Assembly (NCBI GenBank): GCA_964435305.1
Contig: CAYSZH010000044.1
Coordinates: forward strand, 1 to 29,114
Length of the DNA: 29,114 nt
From: Granulosicoccus sp964435305
Lineage (GTDB): Bacteria; Pseudomonadota; Gammaproteobacteria; Granulosicoccales; Granulosicoccaceae
Reading direction: 5' to 3'
Made by a program: the position numbers and the translations under genes. A model generated the notes under the pieces. It worked only from the letters and a program-made list of their open reading frames with translations, searched no databases and was not told the origin of the DNA. Below, in pieces: positions 1 to 7,910 of the stretch; position 1 is the stretch's first letter; every line of letters starts with the position of its first letter.

Positions 1-356
1 ACGGAGACGGGCGACTTCCTGGCAAACCTTATATTCAGTTTGTGATGGGAGTTAAGAATGCTATGCCAGTTGATCGTGATGTGTTTGATTTTTATATCGA
101 AACCACAAAACGATTGTTGCCAAGTGCACAGTGGTGTGCGGCGGGTATCGCAGCCGGCCAACTTAAAGTGAATGAATGGTGCGTGGCGGCAGGAGGGCAT
201 GCCCGAACCGGCCTGGAAGATAACGTGCGTTTAGATAAACACACTTTGGCTCCATCGAATGCAGCCTTGGTTCAGCGCGTGGTCGATCTATGCGATCAAT
301 ACAGCCGGCCCGTGGCCAATGCGACTCAAGCACGACAAATTCTGGGTATTTCCTGA
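1..356 (+). CDS. BKACE family beta-keto acid cleavage enzyme (DUF849), C-terminal part
   Basis: The reading frame is open from the left edge (codons from base 3) to TGA at 354-356, so only about the last 117 residues are present. The residues around GGHARTGLEDN, followed by LAPSNAALV and an ARQILG end, are the C-terminal signature of the BKACE/DUF849 family. These are Zn-dependent TIM-barrel enzymes that cleave a beta-keto acid with acetyl-CoA; 3-keto-5-aminohexanoate and dehydrocarnitine are known substrates. The substrate here cannot be told, because the specificity residues lie mostly upstream. An in-frame GTG-ATG at 42-47 is internal to the conserved fold and is not a start. The visible part has no lesion, unlike the two genes downstream, with which it probably formed one operon (gap of about 41 bases to the next start). 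Confidence 0.85.
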   Translation, partial: GDGRLPGKPYIQFVMGVKNAMPVDRDVFDFYIETTKRLLPSAQWCAAGIAAGQLKVNEWCVAAGGHARTGLEDNVRLDKHTLAPSNAALVQRVVDLCDQYSRPVANATQARQILGIS

Positions 357-397
357 TTCGATTCTTTGGCTTGCCACAACAAATAGAGGATTCTCGA

Positions 398-1021
398 TTG
401 GACAACGAACTATTGGATAAATTGGCTCTGCGAGAATTAATCGATAACTGGGCGATTTGGCGTGATGCCGGATTCTGGGGAAAATTCCGAACGGTGTGGC
501 ATGACGATGGGCGGATGATGGCCACATGGACTCAGGGCACAGCGGATGAATTTATTGAGATGAACAAGAAAGGCTGGCCACGCGGAGTGTCCATTCTTCG
601 CTTTCTAGGTGGATTTACCTGTGAATTAAGTGGTAATCGTGCGGTGACGCAAACCAAGATGACCATCTCTCAACGCGGCGAAGTTCATGGAGTGTTACTG
701 GATGTGGTTTGTACCGGTCGTTTTTTTGATTTTTTAGAAAAGCGTGATGAACGCTAGGGCATGTGCTTACGTCAGCCCATTTATGAAAAAGATCGAATGG
801 ATCCTGTTGACCCCACCGCAAGGCTATCTCTCGACGCTGAAAAGCTCAATGGATTCCCGGTTGGCTATCAGCACCTTGCGTACCTGCAGTCTCAGGTCGG
901 TTACCCAGTTAAAAAAGATATGCCAGGGTTGAAAGGCGAAGAGGTTGATGCACTGTATAAAACCGGTGTTGACTGGGTTGAAGGTAAAACTATTACATGG
1001 GCTGGATTTACCTGGGGATAG
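398..1021 (+). pseudogene. SnoaL-like (NTF2-fold) protein gene interrupted by an in-frame TAG
   Basis: Two stretches in the same frame, separated only by TAG at 755-757, together give a SnoaL-like protein of about 207 residues. The first half starts best at TTG 398, seven bases after AGAGGA (385-390), and begins LDNELLDKLALRELIDNWAIW. It runs to FFDFLEKRDER. After the TAG the frame continues GMCLRQPIYEKDRMDPVDP and ends at TAG 1019-1021. From memory of this family, a Trp usually sits between the Arg and the Gly (RWG), so the TAG is most simply TGG mutated to TAG. SnoaL-like proteins are small cone-shaped barrels acting as isomerases, hydrolases or hydroxylase partners; the role here is unknown. 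Alternatives are two separate peptides, amber read-through or a sequencing error. No other break is seen. Confidence 0.8.
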
Positions 1022-1092
1022 CTTTTTATTTTTTTCAGTGCATTCATGACACCGACTTCAAAATTAACTAACAATTTATCCGGAGAGTACCA

Positions 1093-2105
1093 AAGGCTGC
1101 ATTAGGCGAAGACATCATCAGTAAAAGTGATTTACCGCCATTTTTCAAATTGGCCAATGCGCAGCTTGTTGATGTGCCTGCTAATCGACTAGGTGACGCA
1201 CTTCGAACCTATGTGCGATCATTTTCGGGATTCCAAAAGGAAGCATTGGTTCGCTCCGCCAAAACCGGTGATACCTGGCGTTTTGTCAGTGATGAAGGGC
1301 CTTATCTTAACGGGCATGATGCCGCTTGCTGCCCCTTAGCCTTTTTGTCAGTGGGTGTGGTCGCAAGCTTTATGAATGAAATACTGGCCTATGCTGAACA
1401 GAAAAATATCGAAATTAGACAACTTAAACTAATTCAGGATAACTATTACACGATGAAGGGCTCAATGCCGCGTCGCACCATGGTCGGTGGGGCAGAGAAT
1501 ATAGAACTTCAAGTTGAAATTGATTGTGATCTTGATGATGAAACCTTAAACGAATTTTTAATTGAAGCGACTTATGCCTCACCATTGAACGGATTAATGC
1601 GCGGCCAGTTGGATAGTTTATTCAAGCTAGGTAAAAACGGGGAAACATTGAGCTGCGCTAAAGCGGCCGAACTTGAGGGTGATCTGCTGCCCGATCCAAT
1701 GGATCTATTCAGCCAGGTGCAAGTTCAATCCAACAATCAGGCCGACCTGCTGACAAAGGTAGGGCCAACCCCGAAGAAAGCCGTAGCCGGGGGTACTGCG
1801 ACAGGGAGTTCCTCTTTATCTGATGAGCAAGACAGGCGCCTAAATATTGGAGCGGTTGCCATACTTCGCGAAGATGGCATAAAAGAAATTCAACAGATGC
1901 AATATTCGCCTTATGGACCTCATTTAAATTACTCAGTTCAGGGGACGGACGTGCACCAGATGCCAATACCTTGATTGAAGTTGAAGGTTGTTCGGATTTA
2001 GCTGAACGTGAGCTACCAGGCGCGCAGCTATCTACCGTTGAGATACTGACAAACAGCATTGTTATTATCCAAATTCCCTTCGTACTTGATTCTGCTCTGC
2101 TGTAG
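1093..2105 (+). pseudogene. OsmC-like protein gene with lost start codon and a frameshift
   Basis: The frame is open from 1072 and reads AALGEDIISKSDLPPFFKLA from 1096, continuing into an OsmC-like domain (ACCPLAFLSVGVVASFMNEI at about 1327-1386). A good ribosome site, GGAG at 1082-1085, is followed seven bases later by AAG at 1093-1095, where an ATG would be expected. No ATG, GTG or TTG occurs in frame until TTG 1150, which has no ribosome site. The frame ends early at TGA 1972-1974, but the -1 frame carries on as GDGRAPDANTLIEVEGC and closes at TAG 2103-2105. One T missing from the run at about 1922-1925 would restore HFKLLSSGDGR. OsmC proteins are thiol-dependent peroxidases or detoxification proteins; at about 337 residues this would be a long member. 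Its neighbour is also broken, so the block looks like a decaying operon. Confidence 0.7.
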
Positions 2106-2122
2106 TGCCCTGTCGCACAAAC

Positions 2123-2139
2123 TTCCGACCAGTTCGGAA
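2123..2139 (+). terminator. Hairpin after the OsmC-like pseudogene
   Basis: TTCCGA at 2123-2128 and TCGGAA at 2134-2139 form a perfect 6-bp stem with a 5-base loop, 18 bases after the restored end of the OsmC-like frame. The bases after it (TTATTTGGG) are only a weak U-tract. It may be a weak terminator or simply an operator-like palindrome. Confidence 0.3.
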
Positions 2140-2366
2140 TTATTTGGGCCGTGGTGGCTCAAGCCAGTCGGATTTCGCAGCATTAGCGTTATTTTGTTCC
2201 ATAAAACGAAGCGCTCAATCTATATCTCTCGCTAATTATCTGGATTAGAAGTCGGCCGAATGGTAATAAAATTCTGTGGAATCTTGCCCGCGAATGTTGC
2301 CAAATCACCGATAGGTGTTTACCCTCTATCGAGTACGACTTTCAACACTTTGGAGTGAAATATAAG
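2140..2366 (+). promoter_or_regulatory. Leader and candidate promoter/operator of the agl operon
   Basis: No coding frame is supported between the OsmC-like pseudogene and the binding-protein gene. A candidate sigma-70 promoter is TTGCCA at 2297-2302, a 17-base spacer, then TACCCT at 2320-2325, which would put the transcript start about 35 bases before the ATG. The spacer holds CACC-GATA-GGTG (2306-2317), an inverted repeat flanked by AA and TT. That is a sensible place for a repressor such as the LacI-type AglR of rhizobial agl operons, but no regulator gene is in the window. The -10 box is weak, so this is a guess from position and symmetry. Confidence 0.35.
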
Positions 2367-3698
2367 ATGAAATTAAACCTACTAAAAGCGTCCTTATTTT
2401 TGGGCGTTTTTGCGTTTGCCAATAGCGCCTACGCTGAAGTATGCGACACGCCGTCCGAGTTGGGCGATCTTGGTAGCTTTGCAGGTGAAACCATTACTAT
2501 TATGGGTTCCATGGAAGGCGAAGATGAACAAATGCTGACCAATACGGTTAGCTGCTTCGAAAAAGCGACTGGCGCCGTTGTTAAGTATTCTGGTTCTCGT
2601 GATTTTGCAGCACTGATTGTTGCTGATTTGCGTTCTAACAATGCACCTAACATTGCCATTTTCCCGCAACCCGGTCTTGCAGCTGACATGGCTAAAGACG
2701 GTTTTCTAACACCTATTGGCCAGGAGTCTGCTGACTGGATGACAGAAAACTACGGCGCAGGATCATCATGGGTTGCTTTGGGAACGTACCCCAGCCCAGA
2801 AGGTAAGGATGAATTCTATGGCTTTCCTTTCAAAATGGATCTGAAGTCATTGGTTTGGTATTCGCCTGAGCAATTTGAAGATAACGGTTACGAAATTCCA
2901 GACACCATGGAAGGCCTCATTGCACTGTCTGATCAAATGGTTGAAGACGGCAACACGCCGTGGTGCATTGGTGTTGAATCAGGTAATGCGACTGGCTGGA
3001 CAGCTACCGATTGGATGGAAGACCTAATGCTTCGAACCACATCGCCTGAAAACTATGACCGCTGGGTATCGAATGAGCTTCCGTTTAACAGTCCTGAAGT
3101 CATGAATGCAATGGAAGTGTATGGGAAGTTTTCTCGAAATGATGATTACGTTGCTGGCGGCGCCTCTTCAGTGGCAACCACCTTCTTCGGTGACGCACCT
3201 AAGGGTCTATTCTCTAGCCCGGCATCGTGCATGATGCATCGTCAAGCCTCGTTTATTCCTGCGTTCTTCCCGAAAAAAGGCGAAGAAGTGGCTAACGGCG
3301 AAGCCGATTTTTTCTACTTTCCTCCGTATGAAGACTCAGAGCTGGGTAACCCTGTTTTGGGCGCTGGTACCTTATGGACAATGACAAAAGATAGCCCAGC
3401 TACTCGTGCATTCTTTGAGTTCATGAAAGAAGCGTCTGCCCACGAAGCGTGGATGCAACAAGGCACTTTCCTGACTGCTCATAAAGCAGCTGATTTGGGT
3501 GCATATGCAACACCTGCGTTAAGAAAGCAGGGTGAAATCCTGTCAAATGCGACAACTTTTCGCTTTGATGCCTCAGATTTGATGCCCGGTGCGATTGGCG
3601 CGGGTGCGTTCTGGTCTGAAATGACGGCATTTGCGAACGGTCAGGATGCGAAAACCACGGCTGATAACATTCAGTCCGCATGGGATGCGATTAAGTAG
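2367..3698 (+). CDS. aglE: Alpha-glucoside ABC transporter, periplasmic substrate-binding protein
   Basis: Family 1 extracellular solute-binding protein of 443 residues. It should capture alpha-glucosides such as sucrose, maltose or trehalose in the periplasm and hand them to the AglF/AglG permease. The start chosen is ATG 2367, 11 bases after GGAG; an in-frame GTG at 2355 overlaps that ribosome site and is rejected. A signal peptide is clear: MKLNLLKASLFLGVFAFA, with cleavage after SAYA, leaving EVCDTPSELG. The length and the order binding protein, permease, permease, glucosidase, ATPase match the aglEFGAK operon of Sinorhizobium meliloti, and the name rests on that order plus general family resemblance. 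The gene is followed by a strong hairpin at 3761-3795, so it is probably expressed well above the permeases. Exact sugar preference cannot be read from sequence. Confidence 0.85.
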   Translation: MKLNLLKASLFLGVFAFANSAYAEVCDTPSELGDLGSFAGETITIMGSMEGEDEQMLTNTVSCFEKATGAVVKYSGSRDFAALIVADLRSNNAPNIAIFPQPGLAADMAKDGFLTPIGQESADWMTENYGAGSSWVALGTYPSPEGKDEFYGFPFKMDLKSLVWYSPEQFEDNGYEIPDTMEGLIALSDQMVEDGNTPWCIGVESGNATGWTATDWMEDLMLRTTSPENYDRWVSNELPFNSPEVMNAMEVYGKFSRNDDYVAGGASSVATTFFGDAPKGLFSSPASCMMHRQASFIPAFFPKKGEEVANGEADFFYFPPYEDSELGNPVLGAGTLWTMTKDSPATRAFFEFMKEASAHEAWMQQGTFLTAHKAADLGAYATPALRKQGEILSNATTFRFDASDLMPGAIGAGAFWSEMTAFANGQDAKTTADNIQSAWDAIK

Positions 3699-3760
3699 AT
3701 TACAGTAGAACCTGTATTCGTTATGCAGCAGGAAGCTTCTGTATATTCAAGAGCCTGTCG

Positions 3761-3795
3761 ATCAAAAGGTGCGCATTTACCGCGCACCTTTTGAT
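3761..3795 (+). terminator. Perfect 14-bp hairpin between aglE and aglF
   Basis: ATCAAAAGGTGCGC (3761-3774) and its exact reverse complement GCGCACCTTTTGAT (3782-3795) enclose a 7-base loop. The A-rich lower left arm and TTTT in the lower right arm give it the look of a two-way intrinsic terminator. It lies inside an operon, so it most likely acts as a partial terminator or as a 3' RNA-stabilising stem that keeps aglE mRNA in excess, as stem-loops after binding-protein genes do in other ABC operons (malE-malF). Confidence 0.75.
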
Positions 3796-3824
3796 TCCCA
3801 CCTTTAAATTTTCGGACTAACACT

Positions 3825-5078
3825 GTGAGTTCAATCAGGCCAATCATTGCCGGTAATAGTTTGGCTATTGCAGTGACTATTATCTTTGTACTCCCCATTA
3901 CTGGAATTTTGGCATACGCCATCTCGTCTCCTCTTGATGATTGGATGGCGCAATTGGGCACTTGGCTACACGAGACCAATGGTTGGTCATCGTCAGCATT
4001 AACAACCCAAGAACGTATGACAAAAATCGGCTTCGCAATTCGGTCGATCATAATTGCCGTGGGTTTGTCGTTTCTGTATTTCTGGCTCAGCAATTGGCTA
4101 AACCAGGGACTGGCGCGTTACACCGCAAAAGGGTCGGCCGGTCGCGAAACCACTATTCTCGAAGCCATACAGCCCTGGATATTTGTTGGCCCGGCATTAG
4201 TGCTGTTGATTCTGTTTCTATTAATTCCGGCGTTTTCAACGTTGAGCCTGTCGTTCCAGGAAGCCGATGGGACTCGAACGGTAAGAAACTATGCGTTTAT
4301 TTGGGATCCGACATCACTGGGGTATGAACAATTCCGATATGCCATGCGCAACAGTGTGATGTGGTTAGTACTGGTTCCGACGGTTTGCATCGGCTTGGGG
4401 CTGCTCATCGCCGTACTTGCTGATTCCACACGTTGGGGGATTGTGGCGAAAACACTCATTTTTGTTCCCATGGCAATTTCATTTGTCGGCGCTGCAGTCA
4501 TTTGGCGCAATATATTCGCAGGCGGCGGCATTCAACCGCAAGAAGCGATAAACGGGTTGACACCTTCCTATCAGATTGGATTGCTAAAAGCGCTGTTGGG
4601 GCACACCGCGGCTTATAACGAACCACTTTACAGTTTAAAATTTTGGGGCAACTTCTTTTTAATGTGGATTTTGGTTTGGGTGCAAACCGGTTTTGCCATG
4701 GTTATTTTCTCAGCAGCGCTTCGGGGTGTACCAGAAGATACGATAGAGGCTGCAAAGATTGATGGCGCTAACCCGTTCCAAATGTTTTTTCGCATCAAGC
4801 TGCCGCAGATTTATTCAACGGTTGTTGTTGTTTGGACCACGCTGGTCATACTGGTGCTTAAGATGTTTGACATCCCGTACGCACTCTCTGCCAACGACGA
4901 TGATAAGCTTTTGCTTGCCACCATGATGGAAAATGCACGCAACAATTGGTCGGTTGGTGGCGACAATGTTGAAAATCTCTTTGCAGCCATCGCTGTTATG
5001 TTGATGGTAACGGTGATACCCAATATGATCTTTAATGCTCGGCGTCTTCGGCGTGAACAAAAAGAAATGGGGCATTAA
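3825..5078 (+). CDS. aglF: Alpha-glucoside ABC transporter, inner-membrane permease 1
   Basis: Binding-protein-dependent permease of 417 residues starting at GTG 3825. The C-terminal 300 residues carry the MetI-like fold. The EAA loop EAAKIDGANPFQMFFRIKLP (about residues 309-328) docks on the ATPase. The N-terminal 110 residues hold extra hydrophobic segments (about 9-32 and 71-90) before the usual first helix (about 116-140). This is longer than the roughly 330 residues I expect for AglF, so either the protein has an N-terminal extension or a later start is used. No strong Shine-Dalgarno sequence precedes the GTG. It ends 6 bases before the next permease and should form a heterodimer with it. 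Its identity as AglF rather than a general sugar permease depends on the operon context. Confidence 0.8.
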   Translation: MSSIRPIIAGNSLAIAVTIIFVLPITGILAYAISSPLDDWMAQLGTWLHETNGWSSSALTTQERMTKIGFAIRSIIIAVGLSFLYFWLSNWLNQGLARYTAKGSAGRETTILEAIQPWIFVGPALVLLILFLLIPAFSTLSLSFQEADGTRTVRNYAFIWDPTSLGYEQFRYAMRNSVMWLVLVPTVCIGLGLLIAVLADSTRWGIVAKTLIFVPMAISFVGAAVIWRNIFAGGGIQPQEAINGLTPSYQIGLLKALLGHTAAYNEPLYSLKFWGNFFLMWILVWVQTGFAMVIFSAALRGVPEDTIEAAKIDGANPFQMFFRIKLPQIYSTVVVVWTTLVILVLKMFDIPYALSANDDDKLLLATMMENARNNWSVGGDNVENLFAAIAVMLMVTVIPNMIFNARRLRREQKEMGH

Positions 5079-5084
5079 TCTGTT

Positions 5085-6308
5085 ATGTCTCGTACATTCA
5101 AACACATCATTTTGGCGCTCATTGTCTTTATCTGGGTAGTCCCGTTTGTGGCCCTGGTTACCACATCCATGCGTTCAGAAACGGCCTCAAAAACATCAGG
5201 TTTCTGGACGGCTTTCACGCCTACGGAATTAGGCCATCGATTTTCAACTCATGATAAAACGGACACCGAACCGTTTGTCACCATGAGCGGCAATATTTTT
5301 GAGCGATTGAATGGGGCGAGCGACAGTTATGCCGTTGACGGTGAGATCAAATCGATATTGTTTAAAGGCCGAGTGCCAGATCCAGAAAAAGAGGGAAAAA
5401 CCAAGTTGATTCGCCAGTTGATATTCGCTGGTGATGTGATGGACGTACGCGGCGGTGACTTTGTGTTTGAGTCCAATGGCGATTTTATCTGGACCTTCCC
5501 GGAAGCCACAGCGCCTAAGCCAAAAAACCTGGATACTTTTATTGATCAAAATCCGGTTTTTGGAAACGATGCTTATATTGAGGTGTTGTTTGAAAACAAG
5601 AATGTGCCAAACGCACTCATATCGTCGTTTATTGTGACAATACCAGCCACCATCATACCAATCACTATTGCGGCTTTCGCCGCTTATGCGTTTGCATGGA
5701 TGAGTTTCCCAGGGCGGGATTGGCTTTTTATTCTGGTGGTGTCGTTGATGGTCGTACCCACGCAGTTAGCGTTCTTACCTGTATTACAAGGTTTTAGCGG
5801 TATTGCGTCATGGGCGACCTCGCTTAACGCCTGGGTGAGCGACTGCGAGGCAACAGGGACCTGTCAGGTGGCGTCGAAATCGTTTGCCGGGCTATGGATC
5901 ACCCATACGGCCTTTGGGCTCCCTCTGGCAATTTACCTGTTGCGCAATTACATTGTTGGGCTGCCCAAAGAGCTACTGGAAAGTGCACGAATTGACGGTG
6001 CAAGCCACTTGCAAATATTTACGCGTCTCATTATCCCACTTTCGGTGCCTGCGCTTGCCTCGTTTAGTATTTTTCAGTTTCTCTGGGTATGGAACGACCT
6101 CATTGTCGCCCTTTATATTGGGCCTGCTGATAGTGCTGATCTGGTGTTTCCGATTCGTCTACAGAAACAACTTGGCACTTTTAAAGATCAGCTGCATTTA
6201 CTGAATGCGTCAGCGGTTATCTCGATTATCGTTCCGGTCATCGTGTTTCTGTCTATGCAACGCTATTTTATTCGCGGGCTTCTTGCAGGCTCTGTTAAAG
6301 GCGGATAA
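5085..6308 (+). CDS. aglG: Alpha-glucoside ABC transporter, inner-membrane permease 2
   Basis: MetI-fold permease of 407 residues. One helix at the N-terminus (about residues 8-26) is followed by a soluble insertion of about 140 residues with no membrane segment (about 30-170), then the usual five helices. The EAA loop ESARIDGASHLQIFTRLIIP lies at about residues 298-317. A large periplasmic loop after the first helix is typical of AglG and MalG-like subunits, which fits the second-permease slot. The gene starts 6 bases after aglF and is followed 15 bases later by the glucosidase gene, so all are co-transcribed. It pairs with AglF to form the sugar channel energised by AglK. Confidence 0.82.
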   Translation: MSRTFKHIILALIVFIWVVPFVALVTTSMRSETASKTSGFWTAFTPTELGHRFSTHDKTDTEPFVTMSGNIFERLNGASDSYAVDGEIKSILFKGRVPDPEKEGKTKLIRQLIFAGDVMDVRGGDFVFESNGDFIWTFPEATAPKPKNLDTFIDQNPVFGNDAYIEVLFENKNVPNALISSFIVTIPATIIPITIAAFAAYAFAWMSFPGRDWLFILVVSLMVVPTQLAFLPVLQGFSGIASWATSLNAWVSDCEATGTCQVASKSFAGLWITHTAFGLPLAIYLLRNYIVGLPKELLESARIDGASHLQIFTRLIIPLSVPALASFSIFQFLWVWNDLIVALYIGPADSADLVFPIRLQKQLGTFKDQLHLLNASAVISIIVPVIVFLSMQRYFIRGLLAGSVKGG

Positions 6309-6323
6309 CACCTTACTAATAAC

Positions 6324-7910
6324 ATGTTAAAAAAAGCACATACACCAACTCCTGACGTGACTAGCGATGAGTCGTTAAGTTGGTGGGAAACGGCGATCAT
6401 TTATCAAATCTATCCTCGCTCCTATCAAGACTCAAACGATGATGGGATAGGGGATTTGCCGGGTATTACTTCAAGGCTTGAGTACATTGCGAATCTCGGG
6501 GTGGATGCGGTTTGGATAAGCCCGTTCTTTAAAAGCCCTCAAAAGGACTTTGGCTATGATGTGTCTGACTACTGCGACATAAACCCTGAATATGGAACAC
6601 TGGATGACTTTGATCGCCTGTTGGCGCGTGCACATGAACTTGGCTTAAAAATCATGGTGGACATTGTGCCCGCGCATTGTTCCGATCAACATGAATGGTT
6701 TGTTGAGAGCCGCCAATCAAGAGATAACGACAAAGCCGATTGGTTTCACTGGGTCGACCCTGAACCTGATGGTAGCCCACCTACTAATTGGTTATCATTT
6801 TTTGGTGGCCCTGCCTGGACTTGGGAGCCACGACGTCAGCAGTACTATCTTCACAACTTTCTAAGCAGTCAACCGAATTTGAATCACGCTAACTCTGCTG
6901 TGCGAGATGCGTATGGCGATATCGCGCGGTTTTGGTTTGATCGTGGAGTGGATGGTTTTCGTATCGATGCGGTCCATACGGTCAATGCAGACAGTGCGCC
7001 ATATAAAAACAACCAAGCTAATCCAAAATTTGTACCGGGTGAACTGCCGCAGCAGCAGCAGCCATTTTTTAGACAGCTACATGACAGCGCGCAACTGAAC
7101 CAAGACGCCATTCAATTGTTTAGTGAGTCGTTTAGAGCGGTTGCCGATGAGTACGAAGGCCGTTTTTTAATGGGCGAGCTGCACGGTGACGATCCAATCA
7201 AAGCGAGTGAGACTTTTACCGCTCCTGGCAGGTTGCACGCTACTTATAACTTCAACTTGCTGCAGTGGGACGGCCATGATGTTGCTGGCATTAAAAAAGC
7301 CATTACCGATGCCACTGAAACATTTAATGGCACAGGCCGATTGAGTTTTGCTTTTTCTAACCATGATGTACCGCGCAGTGCTACAAGACAATTAGCACCG
7401 CTGGGTCTAACCGAAGACCAGCAGCCAGCCCTGCAATTGCTGCTGCTTCAGTTGGAGTCGTGTTTGATCGGTTCAACCTGTGTTTATCAAGGTGAGGAGC
7501 TTGCCCTACACGATATTCAAGACATTCCCAAAGAGCATATGCAAGATCCATGGGGAATAGAATTCGCGCCCACGTTTCTGGGTAGAGACACGTGCAGAAC
7601 ACCTATGGTATGGAAGAGTACTGCATCTAATGGTGGTTTTTCCAATGCAAACAGGACATGGCTCCCAGTTGCCGAAGTACATTTGCAGCGAGCAGCCCTG
7701 GACGAGGTAGCACGGCCTGACTCTGTTTATAACCAATTTGCTGAATTTTTGAAGTGGCGTAAAGAACAGCCAGCAATAATGAGTGCCAACAATATAAGCG
7801 CTATTGAGGGCGGTGAAAAATCGATTGTGTTTGATCGGATATCGCCAACGCAGACGCTTCGTTGTCACTTTGACTTCTCATCGCTTTGTGCGACATTCGA
7901 GGAAATCTAA
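6324..7910 (+). CDS. aglA: Cytoplasmic alpha-glucosidase, GH13 family
   Basis: GH13 glycoside hydrolase of 528 residues without a signal peptide. It should split imported alpha-glucosides in the cytoplasm to glucose and the leaving sugar. The fold starts at WWETAIIYQIYPRSY. Catalytic residues are visible: nucleophile D215 in GFRIDAV, acid/base E285 in FLMGELHG, and stabiliser D348 with H347 in FSNHDVPR. Conserved region I reads DIVPAHCSDQH (from D113), with Ala at the position that is usually Asn (the DxxxNH pattern). The rest of the active site looks intact, so activity is expected. The C-terminal beta domain ends SSLCATFEEI. The TAA stop directly abuts the ATG of the ATPase gene, implying translational coupling. 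Trehalose-forming or oligo-1,6-glucosidase activity cannot be excluded by sequence alone. Confidence 0.85.
   Translation: MLKKAHTPTPDVTSDESLSWWETAIIYQIYPRSYQDSNDDGIGDLPGITSRLEYIANLGVDAVWISPFFKSPQKDFGYDVSDYCDINPEYGTLDDFDRLLARAHELGLKIMVDIVPAHCSDQHEWFVESRQSRDNDKADWFHWVDPEPDGSPPTNWLSFFGGPAWTWEPRRQQYYLHNFLSSQPNLNHANSAVRDAYGDIARFWFDRGVDGFRIDAVHTVNADSAPYKNNQANPKFVPGELPQQQQPFFRQLHDSAQLNQDAIQLFSESFRAVADEYEGRFLMGELHGDDPIKASETFTAPGRLHATYNFNLLQWDGHDVAGIKKAITDATETFNGTGRLSFAFSNHDVPRSATRQLAPLGLTEDQQPALQLLLLQLESCLIGSTCVYQGEELALHDIQDIPKEHMQDPWGIEFAPTFLGRDTCRTPMVWKSTASNGGFSNANRTWLPVAEVHLQRAALDEVARPDSVYNQFAEFLKWRKEQPAIMSANNISAIEGGEKSIVFDRISPTQTLRCHFDFSSLCATFEEI

Noticed and set aside
163..527. Minus-strand frames of 79-120 codons over the BKACE and SnoaL-like genes
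   Set aside because: They lie opposite well-supported coding sequence, have no ribosome site and resemble no family I recognise.
755..1021. Pyrrolysine or other programmed decoding of the TAG
   Set aside because: No methylamine methyltransferase or pyl genes are seen, and a simple Trp-to-stop change explains the site.
2355..2366. GTG start for the agl binding protein
   Set aside because: It overlaps the ribosome site; ATG 2367 gives a clean signal peptide.
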